Shown: piece after piece, positions 45,512 to 53,456 of the stretch
Layout of the letters: each line of letters starts with the position of its first letter
Position numbering within the stretch: position 1 is the stretch's first letter
From: an uncultured Alphaproteobacteria bacterium
GTDB taxonomy: Bacteria; Pseudomonadota; Alphaproteobacteria; HIMB59; GCA-002718135
Assembly (NCBI GenBank): GCA_902621855.1
Contig: CACNNQ010000003.1
Coordinates: 122,665 to 186,664, forward strand
Reading direction: 5' to 3'
DNA: 64,000 bases
The notes under the pieces: model-generated
Seen by the model: only the letters and a program-made list of their open reading frames with translations
The model's database searches: none
Told to the model about the DNA's origin: nothing
Translations under genes and position numbers: made by a program

Positions 45512-46378
45512 TTAAGAAAACATTATTTGTGACAGTTTTTTTCGGTAATTAACTGTGTGTTCATTAGAGTTTCCTAAAACTTCAAAAAATTCTAACATTT
45601 TCTTTTTTATCTTTTCTTTATTTTTTGGATAAAATTTCAAAAGTAAAGACATGCTATTTTCATAATCTTGCATTGAAAAATACTTATCAGCTATTTCTAA
45701 AACCAAATTTATATCATCTGGTTTTTCTTCCAGTTTAATCAATAAACTCTCAATATCTGGCCCAGAAATATTTTTTTTTAAGATTTCAGTTTTTTTTATT
45801 ATTTGCTTTATTTCATTTTTTTTAAGTATTTCTTCTTCTAATGATTCAAGAAAAGTTTCTAATTCATCAAATTGTTTTAATTCAATTAAACATTCCAAGT
45901 ATAAGCTTATAGCTTTTACCTCCTCAGGTTGGTTTGATATAAATTCTAACAAAACATCTTTAATATTTTCAAAATCTTTTTCAGACATTTTTTTATTTAT
46001 TTGATCATAGAAATCTTCAAAATCTTCATTTAATTTTGAACCTAAACATTTTTCAAGAAAATCAATAATTTGTTTTTCAGGAAGCACTCCTTGAAAAGCG
46101 TTAACGATTTGCTTGTCTTTGAAAGCAAAAACAGCTGGTATAGATTGAATACGTAACTGTGAAGCTATCTGTTGATTTTCATCTATGTTTATTTTTATTA
46201 AGTTAATTTTTTCTGAGTATTTTTTTATAATTTTTTCTAACACCGGAGTTAGTTGTTTACATGGACCACACCAAGGTGCCCAAAAGTCAACAATAATTAA
46301 TTTTTCTTTACTACCTTCAATTACTTTTTCATTAAATTGTAATTCATCTACATCAATTATATTTGTAGCTTTATTCAT
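45512..46378 (-). CDS. thioredoxin-TPR (CnoX/YbbN-like) protein
   Basis: VDFWAPWCGPCKQLTPVLEK plus C-terminal TPR-like region. Confidence 0.92.
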   Translation of the reverse strand: MNKATNIIDVDELQFNEKVIEGSKEKLIIVDFWAPWCGPCKQLTPVLEKIIKKYSEKINLIKINIDENQQIASQLRIQSIPAVFAFKDKQIVNAFQGVLPEKQIIDFLEKCLGSKLNEDFEDFYDQINKKMSEKDFENIKDVLLEFISNQPEEVKAISLYLECLIELKQFDELETFLESLEEEILKKNEIKQIIKKTEILKKNISGPDIESLLIKLEEKPDDINLVLEIADKYFSMQDYENSMSLLLKFYPKNKEKIKKKMLEFFEVLGNSNEHTVNYRKKLSQIMFS

Positions 46379-46887
46379 AAAATCTTGGTTATACTATAAT
46401 TGTTTAGTGAAAAAATATTTATTTTTATTTCATTTTCAAGAATGAAATTTATGAAATCATTCATCCTAATTGAAATAGTTGTTGTATTAATAAGAGGGTG
46501 AAAATTAATTATCTCACTTTCATATAATTTCTGGTCTAGATAAAAATTAACTTCTTTATTTTTATCATTTAATAGGGCAAAAGGCGAAACTGAACCAGGC
46601 TTAATTCCCAAGTATTTATCTAAATATCTTTCATTTGCAAAAGATAAGTTTTTAGCGTCAATTGATTTCGAAAAGAGCTTTAAATCTACAGTAGCTTTCT
46701 CATCACAGCTAAAAAGAAAAAAACTATTTTTTTTATTTTTCAGAAATAAGTTTTTAGTATGAGAACCCTTTATTTTACCCCTAAATTTTTCAGAGTCTTC
46801 CACTGTATATAAAGGCTCATGATTATGAATTTGAAAATCTAAACCTTTTACCCTAAGTAATTCAAATAAATCTGATTTTAAAAGCAT
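46375..46887 (-). CDS. YbaK/ProX-type prolyl-tRNA editing domain protein
   Basis: GKIKGSHTKNLFLKNKK, KPGSVSPFALLNDKNKEV. Confidence 0.9.
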   Translation of the reverse strand: MLLKSDLFELLRVKGLDFQIHNHEPLYTVEDSEKFRGKIKGSHTKNLFLKNKKNSFFLFSCDEKATVDLKLFSKSIDAKNLSFANERYLDKYLGIKPGSVSPFALLNDKNKEVNFYLDQKLYESEIINFHPLINTTTISIRMNDFINFILENEIKINIFSLNNYSITKIL

Positions 46888-46944
46888 AATTTATATTATA
46901 TTTATTACGATTTAAGGTATTTAAATAAAATTAGTAATATAACA

Positions 46945-48441
46945 ATGAATAAAAAAGCAATTGTAATAGGTAGTGGTTTTGGGGGTATAGCAGTCAGTCT
47001 TAGGTTACAAAAACTAGGGTATGAAACAACAATTATTGAAAAATTAAACGAACTAGGCGGAAGAGCTAGGGTTTTTAAAGTTAATGGTTATAAACATGAT
47101 GCTGGCCCTACAGTCATAACAGCTCCCTTTTTATTTGATGAATTATTTAGTTTATTTAATAAAAAAAGGGAAGACCATCTTGAGTTTGTTCCACTAGAAC
47201 CTTGGTACAGATATTATTTCCATGATGGAAAAACTTTTGATTACTGTTCAACAATTGAAAAAACAAATTTAGAAATCAGTAAGTTTGATAAAAATGATAT
47301 TCAAGGATATAAAAAACTTTTAGATCAATCAATAAAAATATTTGATGTAGGCTTTACGCAACTCGCTGATAAACCTTTTATTTCTTTTTTTAAAATGATT
47401 AAAGTAATACCAAGTTTAATAATTTTACAGAGTTATTTAACCGTCTCTCAACTAGTTAATAAATATCTAAAAAATCCATATCTTAGAAAAGCATTTTCAA
47501 TTCATCCACTTTTAGTCGGAGGAGATCCCCATACCACGACTTCAATTTACACCTTGATACATTACTTAGAACGTAAATGGGGAGTGTTTTTTTGTATGGG
47601 TGGAACTGGTAAAATAGTATCTGAATTAAAGAAACTAATGATAGATGCTGGAATTAAGATAAAAACCAATACAGAAGTAAAAGACTTAATTGTTGAAAAC
47701 AACAAAGTTTCCAAAATAATTACAAACAAAGAAGAAATTACAAACTTTGATTTGTTAGTTTGTAATGCGGATCCACCGATGGTTTACTCCAACTTATTAA
47801 CAAAATATAATTTTAAGAGAACTTTTAAAAAAGAAAAAAATTTACTTTATTCTATGGGTCTTTATGTTTTATTTTTTGGAACCAAAAAAAAATATAATAA
47901 TGTAGCCCATCATACTATATGGATGACAAAAAGATTTAAGTCTCTTTTAAATGATATTTTCAAAAAAAAAATATTAACTGATGATTTCTCATTATATATT
48001 CATCGCCCAACAGCTACAGATGAATCATTTGCGCCAAAGGGATGTGATAGTTTTTATGTCTTGTGCCCTGTTCCTAATTTACAAGGAAGTATAAATTGGG
48101 ATAATGAATCAGAAAAACTTAAAGATAGGATTATTGCTGAACTATCTAAGACAATATTGCCTAAATTAGAGGAAACAATCACGGATGTATTTTGGATGAA
48201 TCCTAAAGATTTTAAAAATGATTATAATTCAATGCATGGAGCAGGATTTTCTATTGCACCAATATTTACTCAATCTGCATGGTTTAGATATCACAATAAA
48301 GATAAAAAAATTAAAAACCTCTATTTTTCTGCAGCAGGTTCACATCCTGGAGCAGGAATACCAGGAGTTCTTTCTTCAGCCAAAGTCGTTGAAAATATTA
48401 TAAGATCAGAACTGAAAAATGATGAGAAACATAGATCTTAA
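46945..48441 (+). CDS. crtI: phytoene desaturase
   Basis: IVIGSGFGGIAVSLRLQKLGYETTIIEKLNELGGRARVF..., HPGAGIPGVLSSAKV. Confidence 0.95.
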   Translation: MNKKAIVIGSGFGGIAVSLRLQKLGYETTIIEKLNELGGRARVFKVNGYKHDAGPTVITAPFLFDELFSLFNKKREDHLEFVPLEPWYRYYFHDGKTFDYCSTIEKTNLEISKFDKNDIQGYKKLLDQSIKIFDVGFTQLADKPFISFFKMIKVIPSLIILQSYLTVSQLVNKYLKNPYLRKAFSIHPLLVGGDPHTTTSIYTLIHYLERKWGVFFCMGGTGKIVSELKKLMIDAGIKIKTNTEVKDLIVENNKVSKIITNKEEITNFDLLVCNADPPMVYSNLLTKYNFKRTFKKEKNLLYSMGLYVLFFGTKKKYNNVAHHTIWMTKRFKSLLNDIFKKKILTDDFSLYIHRPTATDESFAPKGCDSFYVLCPVPNLQGSINWDNESEKLKDRIIAELSKTILPKLEETITDVFWMNPKDFKNDYNSMHGAGFSIAPIFTQSAWFRYHNKDKKIKNLYFSAAGSHPGAGIPGVLSSAKVVENIIRSELKNDEKHRS

Positions 48442-49303
48442 CTCAACTAAAACTCTCAAAAAAGAAGGTAAAAGTTTTTATTGGGCAAGCTTTTTTTTAC
48501 CTCAAAATTCGAAAAAAAATGCAGGTATTCTCTATTCAATTTGCAGATATTTTGATGACATAGCTGATAAAAAATATGAAGATCAAACAAAATATTTAAA
48601 AGACTCCATTGAAGACATAAAAAATAATGAAAACAATACTGTAAATATTTTTTTAAAAAGAAATAAAATTCATAAATCAATTTTTATAGACTTAATAGAG
48701 GGATTAATTTTAGATCAAAAAAATATTAAAATCCAAAATACAGAAGAGTTAATTAAATATTCTTATCATGTAGCAGGCACTGTGGGATTAATGATGTCAA
48801 AAATTATTGGAGTTAAAGATAAAAAAGCAGCACGTTCAGCAATAGACCTAGGTATTGGAATGCAATTAACTAATATTGCACGTGATGTTTATGAAGATGC
48901 ACAAATGAAGAGAATATATTTACCAGCCAATTGGATACCAAATATATCTTTAACTAATTTAAAAAACTTAAATGATTCCAATAATGAAAAAGATAATGAA
49001 ATATCAAGTGCAATTAATAAAACAATTAATCTCTCTGAGAAATTTTACAAAAATGGATTTTCTGGATTAAAATATATACCCTTGTCTACCAGATTAGGAA
49101 TATTTATCGCAGCTAACGTTTATAAAGGTATTGGTGTTAAAATTAAAAAAAATAAAAAAAAATATTTTAGAGAAAGGGTTTATTTAAATTTTTTTGAAAA
49201 ATCTTTAATTACTTTCACGTCAATTTTAGTTTTCCTTTTTATTCCGTTTATACAATATCAATATGAAAAAATAAGAAACAGTCTCCCAAATGAAAATTTA
49301 TAA
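48419..49303 (+). CDS. crtB: phytoene synthase
   Basis: YSICRYFDDIADKK, MQLTNIARDVYEDAQMKRIYLP. Confidence 0.95.
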   Translation: MMRNIDLNSTKTLKKEGKSFYWASFFLPQNSKKNAGILYSICRYFDDIADKKYEDQTKYLKDSIEDIKNNENNTVNIFLKRNKIHKSIFIDLIEGLILDQKNIKIQNTEELIKYSYHVAGTVGLMMSKIIGVKDKKAARSAIDLGIGMQLTNIARDVYEDAQMKRIYLPANWIPNISLTNLKNLNDSNNEKDNEISSAINKTINLSEKFYKNGFSGLKYIPLSTRLGIFIAANVYKGIGVKIKKNKKKYFRERVYLNFFEKSLITFTSILVFLFIPFIQYQYEKIRNSLPNENL

Positions 49304-50372
49304 AGCTGCTATCATTGGCTTAGGCCCAAGTGGTCTGGCAGTAAATAAAATAATTTATGGTAATACCAAGGATGAAATAATTGCATTTGAAAATTCAGAT
49401 ATAAGTAATAGAGACAATTTTTTTGGTTTTTGGTTAACTGATTGGATGAAGCCTTTTGAAACAATAATTGAAAAAAAGTGGAATGAATGGATAATTGGAG
49501 ACGCTAAAACCCATATAATACATACTAGTAATGACAAGCCTTACTGTGTAATCAGTTTTAAAACGTGGCGAAATTACTGCCTAGATACAAAAAATAATTT
49601 AAAGTTAGAAAAAAAGCAGGTTCAGGAATATTTTCCCTTTAAAAATTATTTTAAAATAATTACCGCGGATAAAAAAGAATTTTATGCAGAAAAAATATAT
49701 GATTCAAGATCAGTAAAAGAGAAAAATGGTGAACTAACTCAGAATTTTTTTGGCATTAATATTGAAACAGCAGACCATACATTTGATGAAAAAAAATTAA
49801 CACTAATGCACTTTACTCAAGAAAGTGACATATTACATTTTATTTACATTTTGCCATTTAGCCATAATAGAGCTCTTGTCGAGTCTACAGTTTTTTCAAA
49901 GAATGTTCTTGATGAAATCTGGTTTAGAGAAAAAATAAATGATTATTTAAAAATGAATAATATAAATAAATTTAAAGAACATGGTAGAGAAAAAGGAGTG
50001 ATTCCGATGTTTTTTTGTGATGTTGCTAAACCTCTCAATAATAATATTGTTAATATTGGGATTAGAGGAGGAGCCTGTAAACCCTCAACTGGATATGCAT
50101 TTTCATTTCTTATCAAGCAAATTCAATTGTTAAACAAATCAAATAAAAACCATGTAACTGTTCATAAATTTATTGAAAGAAAAATGGATAAAATATTTAT
50201 CAATTTCTTAAAAAATAATAAAGAGACTGGAAAATCTTTTATTAAACTTGCCTCTAATTTAAACGGAGATGAATTTCAAAGTTTCATGATGGGTGAATCT
50301 AATTTTCTAACTAAACTTAAAATTATTAAAACAATGCCTAAGATGCCATTTATTAAAGAAATTTTTAATTAA
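49290..50372 (+). CDS. crtY: lycopene beta-cyclase
   Basis: Rossmann AAIIGLGPSGLAVN, FWLTDWMKPF, GIRGGACKPSTGYAF; operon context. Confidence 0.9.
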   Translation: MKIYKAAIIGLGPSGLAVNKIIYGNTKDEIIAFENSDISNRDNFFGFWLTDWMKPFETIIEKKWNEWIIGDAKTHIIHTSNDKPYCVISFKTWRNYCLDTKNNLKLEKKQVQEYFPFKNYFKIITADKKEFYAEKIYDSRSVKEKNGELTQNFFGINIETADHTFDEKKLTLMHFTQESDILHFIYILPFSHNRALVESTVFSKNVLDEIWFREKINDYLKMNNINKFKEHGREKGVIPMFFCDVAKPLNNNIVNIGIRGGACKPSTGYAFSFLIKQIQLLNKSNKNHVTVHKFIERKMDKIFINFLKNNKETGKSFIKLASNLNGDEFQSFMMGESNFLTKLKIIKTMPKMPFIKEIFN

Positions 50373-50373
50373 A

Positions 50374-51192
50374 ATGATAGCTGAACTTACATTATATAAT
50401 ATCGTTGCTTTTTTACTAATTTTTTTTATTGGTCTACCCCATGGCTCTTTTGATGGTGCTGTAGCTTCATTAGTTGGTTTTAGAAACAGATTTCAATTTG
50501 CACAATTTCTCTTGTATTACATTCTTCTATTTATTTTAGTAATTTTTTTTTGGATATATTTTCCAATTATTTCTTTAACAATTTTCCTTATTATGACAAT
50601 TTTTCATTTTGGATTATGTGATTGGACAAATTTTGGAATAAGTAAATATAAATATTCAGTCAGTTTTACTTATGGAATGACTATTATCTTTGGAATTATT
50701 TTTTTTAATGAAAATCAAGCTTTCAAAATTTTTGAATATTTAACCAATGAAAAGATCTATAATTTTCAAAATTATTTCTTTATACCATATTGCCTGACAA
50801 TTTTATCATTAATATACTTTTTCTATCTTTCTTTTTTTGAAAAAAAATTACAAAAGGGAATTATTGAAATAGTATTTCTTTTACTTGTTTTCTTCTTATT
50901 TGACCCCCTTTTAAGTTTTGCAATATATTTTTGTTTTTTCCATACTTACAAGCATTTAAAACATTTGATTAAAAATATTTATATAAATTTACCAAATAAA
51001 AAATTTGTCATTTTCTCAACTGTAATTTTTACAATTATTTCCTGGTTTGGTGGATTAGCAATATTATATATTTTAGTCCAAAATATTTCACTATACGAGT
51101 CAATGTTAAAAGTTGTTTTTATTGGTTTAGCAGCATTAACCTTGCCACATATGCTATTAGTGGATATCGTTTATAGAAGAAAATTTAAATAA
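50374..51192 (+). CDS. blh: Brp/Blh family beta-carotene 15,15'-dioxygenase
   Basis: GLPHGSFDGAVA, IFHFGLCDWTNFG, FHTYKHLKHL, ALTLPHMLLVD histidine motifs. Confidence 0.93.
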   Translation: MIAELTLYNIVAFLLIFFIGLPHGSFDGAVASLVGFRNRFQFAQFLLYYILLFILVIFFWIYFPIISLTIFLIMTIFHFGLCDWTNFGISKYKYSVSFTYGMTIIFGIIFFNENQAFKIFEYLTNEKIYNFQNYFFIPYCLTILSLIYFFYLSFFEKKLQKGIIEIVFLLLVFFLFDPLLSFAIYFCFFHTYKHLKHLIKNIYINLPNKKFVIFSTVIFTIISWFGGLAILYILVQNISLYESMLKVVFIGLAALTLPHMLLVDIVYRRKFK

Positions 51193-51245
51193 AATAATTT
51201 CTCATATATTGACTTATAAATTTAAAATGGTTATGTTCAATTTAT

Positions 51246-51320
51246 GCGGGCGTAGCTCAGGGGTAGAGCGCAACCTTGCCAAGGTTGAAGTCGAGGGTTC
51301 GAATCCCTTCGCCCGCTCCA
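51246..51320 (+). tRNA. tRNA-Gly (GCC anticodon), intact with encoded CCA
   Basis: GCGGGCG...CAACCTTGCCAAGGTTG...GTTCGAATCCCTTCGCCCGCTCCA folds to a complete cloverleaf. Confidence 0.97.
51270..51320 (+). repeat. att-like direct repeat copy 1 (3' part of functional tRNA-Gly)
   Basis: 51-bp GCAACCTTGCCAAGGTTGAAGTCGAGGGTTCGAATCCCTTCGCCCGCTCCA, identical to copies at 52423 and 54918. Confidence 0.93.
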
Positions 51321-51347
51321 AATATTGAGCGGGTTAGATTCAAGCAC

Positions 51348-51364
51348 TCCACTTACGATCCAAT
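51348..51364 (+). repeat. arm-site-like motif copy 1
   Basis: TCCACTTACGATCCAAT; related copies at 52340 and 54826. Confidence 0.5.
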
Positions 51365-51396
51365 AGAGCTTAGCTTTTCCTAGAAAGAGAGAACTT

Positions 51397-51540
51397 ATGG
51401 CTACTATTCAAAAGCGCAAATACTTAAATAAAACTAGTCACCAAGTTCGTATAAGGCGAGCTGGTGTAAGAACCATTACGAAAAGTTTTATGAACCGAAC
51501 CGACGCTAAAAGTTGGGCAAGGCACATGTCCAAATTATAA
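51397..51540 (+). CDS. free-standing tyrosine-integrase N-terminal (arm-DNA-binding) domain, or truncated integrase
   Basis: MATIQKRKYLNKTSHQVRIRRAGVRTITKSFMNRTDAKSWARHMSKL* (47 aa, below track cutoff); 76 nt downstream of the tRNA. Confidence 0.75.
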   Translation: MATIQKRKYLNKTSHQVRIRRAGVRTITKSFMNRTDAKSWARHMSKL

Positions 51541-51603
51541 TTTCAACTAAATTTTAAATTAATTTGCAATTTAAACTAAATTAGTTTTAATCAACCAATA
51601 TTT

Positions 51604-51918
51604 ATGAGAAGTCTAACTCTATTTTTTTGTATAATTTTTTTTTCAACAAGTTCCAATTCTAACACCTATGCACTAAAGATTAAAGAATATGGTCTTGCCG
51701 ATTTAACAATCAAAGTTAAAGAATATGGTCTTGCAGATGAGACTTGGAAAGTAAAAGGAGCATGTACAGGAGCAATTTCATATACTAGTGTTAAAATTAA
51801 AGAATACGGCACTGCAGATCTAACGGTAAAAATAAAATCTTACGGTCTAGCAGATAGAAAGGTTTGTATAAAAAATCCTAATGATCTTCCTTATTGGTTT
51901 TTAAATATGATAGATTAA
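51604..51918 (+). CDS. secreted small repeat protein, possible 7-bladed septoil-knot (DUF6150-like) protein
   Basis: Signal peptide, then repeats KIKEYGLADLT / KVKEYGLADET / KIKEYGTADLT / KIKSYGLADRK. Confidence 0.55.
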   Translation: MRSLTLFFCIIFFSTSSNSNTYALKIKEYGLADLTIKVKEYGLADETWKVKGACTGAISYTSVKIKEYGTADLTVKIKSYGLADRKVCIKNPNDLPYWFLNMID

Positions 51919-51926
51919 CGTTAGGA

Positions 51927-52253
51927 TCACCAACACGTAGTTGTTGAATTAATATTATTTCCCCAAATAGAACCACTTGAACTACAAGTTGTTGTCTGAG
52001 GAGTAAGAGATTGATTTAGTTGATCAAGCGAATTTGAAAGTTGTCTGTAAGCCTCAGCTTTTCTCTGAGCTCTTTGATTATCTAAATTCATTCTACATGT
52101 TCCATAAGCATCAGTACCTGGTTTGAAACCATAACCTTTACAAGTTGCGTCATCAGCTGCAATTCTTTTTCTATTGTTTTCAGCAATTTGTTCCGCAGAT
52201 AAACATGAAAATAATATCTGGGTAAGAATAAAAATAATAAAAATTTTTTTCAC
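51927..52253 (-). CDS. small lipoprotein, unknown function
   Basis: Lipobox ILFSCLSAEQ; GYGFKPGTDAYGTCRMNLDNQRAQR motif. Confidence 0.65.
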   Translation of the reverse strand: MKKIFIIFILTQILFSCLSAEQIAENNRKRIAADDATCKGYGFKPGTDAYGTCRMNLDNQRAQRKAEAYRQLSNSLDQLNQSLTPQTTTCSSSGSIWGNNINSTTTCW

Positions 52254-52339
52254 AACAGAATTCTAACCAAAATTCTTAATTCTATCCAGCATAAAAAATA
52301 AATTACATACTTTTTCTGTTATAATCTAAATAAATAAGA

Positions 52340-52356
52340 TCCACTTACAATCCAAT
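52340..52356 (+). repeat. arm-site-like motif copy 2
   Basis: TCCACTTACAATCCAAT, 67 nt before att copy 2. Confidence 0.5.
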
Positions 52357-52405
52357 ACAATAATACTTTCTCACCAATTCTTTTTAGTTTCTCTAGGAAA
52401 AGGCC

Positions 52406-52473
52406 GATCTCAATTGTACATGGCAACCTTGCCAAGGTTGAAGTCGAGGGTTCGAATCCCTTCGCCCGCTCCA
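52406..52473 (+). repeat. att-like repeat copy 2 (3' tRNA-Gly fragment plus 17-nt element-specific flank)
   Basis: 68 bp identical to 54901-54968; tRNA-identical part is 52423-52473; no tRNA 5' half, so not functional. Confidence 0.92.
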
Positions 52474-52561
52474 AAAATTAGCCGTTTTTTCCGATCAAGT
52501 TTTTAGATAGCACCTCAGAGTCGAGCGTGTGTCGATAATCACTTTCAGAAAGAGAGTGAAA

Positions 52562-52640
52562 ATGGCGTATATTAAAAAACGTAAACATAAATTTTCAACA
52601 ACCAATGAGATTGTTTATTATTTTTTATTCAGCAGTTTAA
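52562..52640 (+). pseudogene. second tyrosine-integrase N-terminal stub
   Basis: MAYIKKRKHKFSTTNEIV... after AGAAAGAGAGTGAAA leader resembling the AGAAAGAGAGAACTT leader of the first stub; coding similarity stops where the exonuclease gene lies. Confidence 0.6.
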
Positions 52641-53199
52641 TTAATAATTTTGCATATTCTCTGGCATCATCTATGGCTTTATGCGTATGTTTTGTATTAT
52701 CATGCAATTCTAGAGAGTAATCATCTCTACCTATGTCTTTATAATCTTTTTGTAGCACAGCAGCAGCATAGGATTTGATATCAAAGGCTGCTTGTCCATT
52801 CTTATCAAAAAAAGGCATAGAGAAAGGAATTTTTTCTAATCGTTCTGTAAGAAAAGTTTGAATATACCAATTGATCCACATAAAATCTAATGGAGCTGGA
52901 TGAGCAGCCATAACTCGTGGGGTTGGTAACGTGAGAAGCCAATCACCAAATTTATTCATTCCTTCTTTGGGTGAGACTTGATTATGCTGAGTATGTTTTA
53001 AAGCTTCTGGCGCTTCTGTTGTAAACCAATGCATAGTAGCGGGGTGAGGTTTGGCATTTTCTAGTGGCAAGAAATTAATTTCACATTCTCCAAAATTTTC
53101 TCCTTCTTTATTAACGGCTACAGCACCAAGGCTTATCATAGAATGTGTTCCTGGAATAGGTCCGTCCGCTTCTATGTCACACACAACATAAGTAGTCAT
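52618..53199 (-). CDS. DEDDh 3'-5' exonuclease (RNase T/DnaQ-like)
   Basis: YVVCDIEADGPIPGTHSMISLGAVA, AAHPAPLDFMWINW, HKAIDDAREYAKLL; start moved from track 53223. Confidence 0.88.
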   Translation of the reverse strand: MTTYVVCDIEADGPIPGTHSMISLGAVAVNKEGENFGECEINFLPLENAKPHPATMHWFTTEAPEALKHTQHNQVSPKEGMNKFGDWLLTLPTPRVMAAHPAPLDFMWINWYIQTFLTERLEKIPFSMPFFDKNGQAAFDIKSYAAAVLQKDYKDIGRDDYSLELHDNTKHTHKAIDDAREYAKLLIKLLNKK

Positions 53200-53247
53200 A
53201 GTTGAATTATTATCACTAACCACGGAGATTGTTAAGGGTTCTGGTCA

Positions 53248-53428
53248 ACCACACTACCACAGTTAAAACGCCCTTTTTTTGTTCTTACCTAAATCGCAAA
53301 CGTAAACATTTAATTTATTTATTAGATTTACGAAATGAACTGTGGTCTGTGGTGAACTGTCAAAAAACTCAAGTAATGATTGAAAAAATAGACCCACAGT
53401 TGAATTTAATAAACTGTGGTACTGTGGT
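53248..53428. repeat. CTGTGGT repeat cluster
   Basis: ACCACAG at 53256; CTGTGGT at 53340, 53347, 53414 and 53422; ACCACACTACCACAGTT is a near inverted copy of AACTGTGGTACTGTGGT. Confidence 0.75.
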
Positions 53429-53456
53429 AACGCTCCTTTTACACTCCAATTTATAT

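Noticed and set aside
52423-52473. Possible extra tRNA-Gly genes at 52423 and 54918
   Set aside because: Only the anticodon-to-CCA portion is present; 5' acceptor strand and D arm are missing, so these are att-type fragments.
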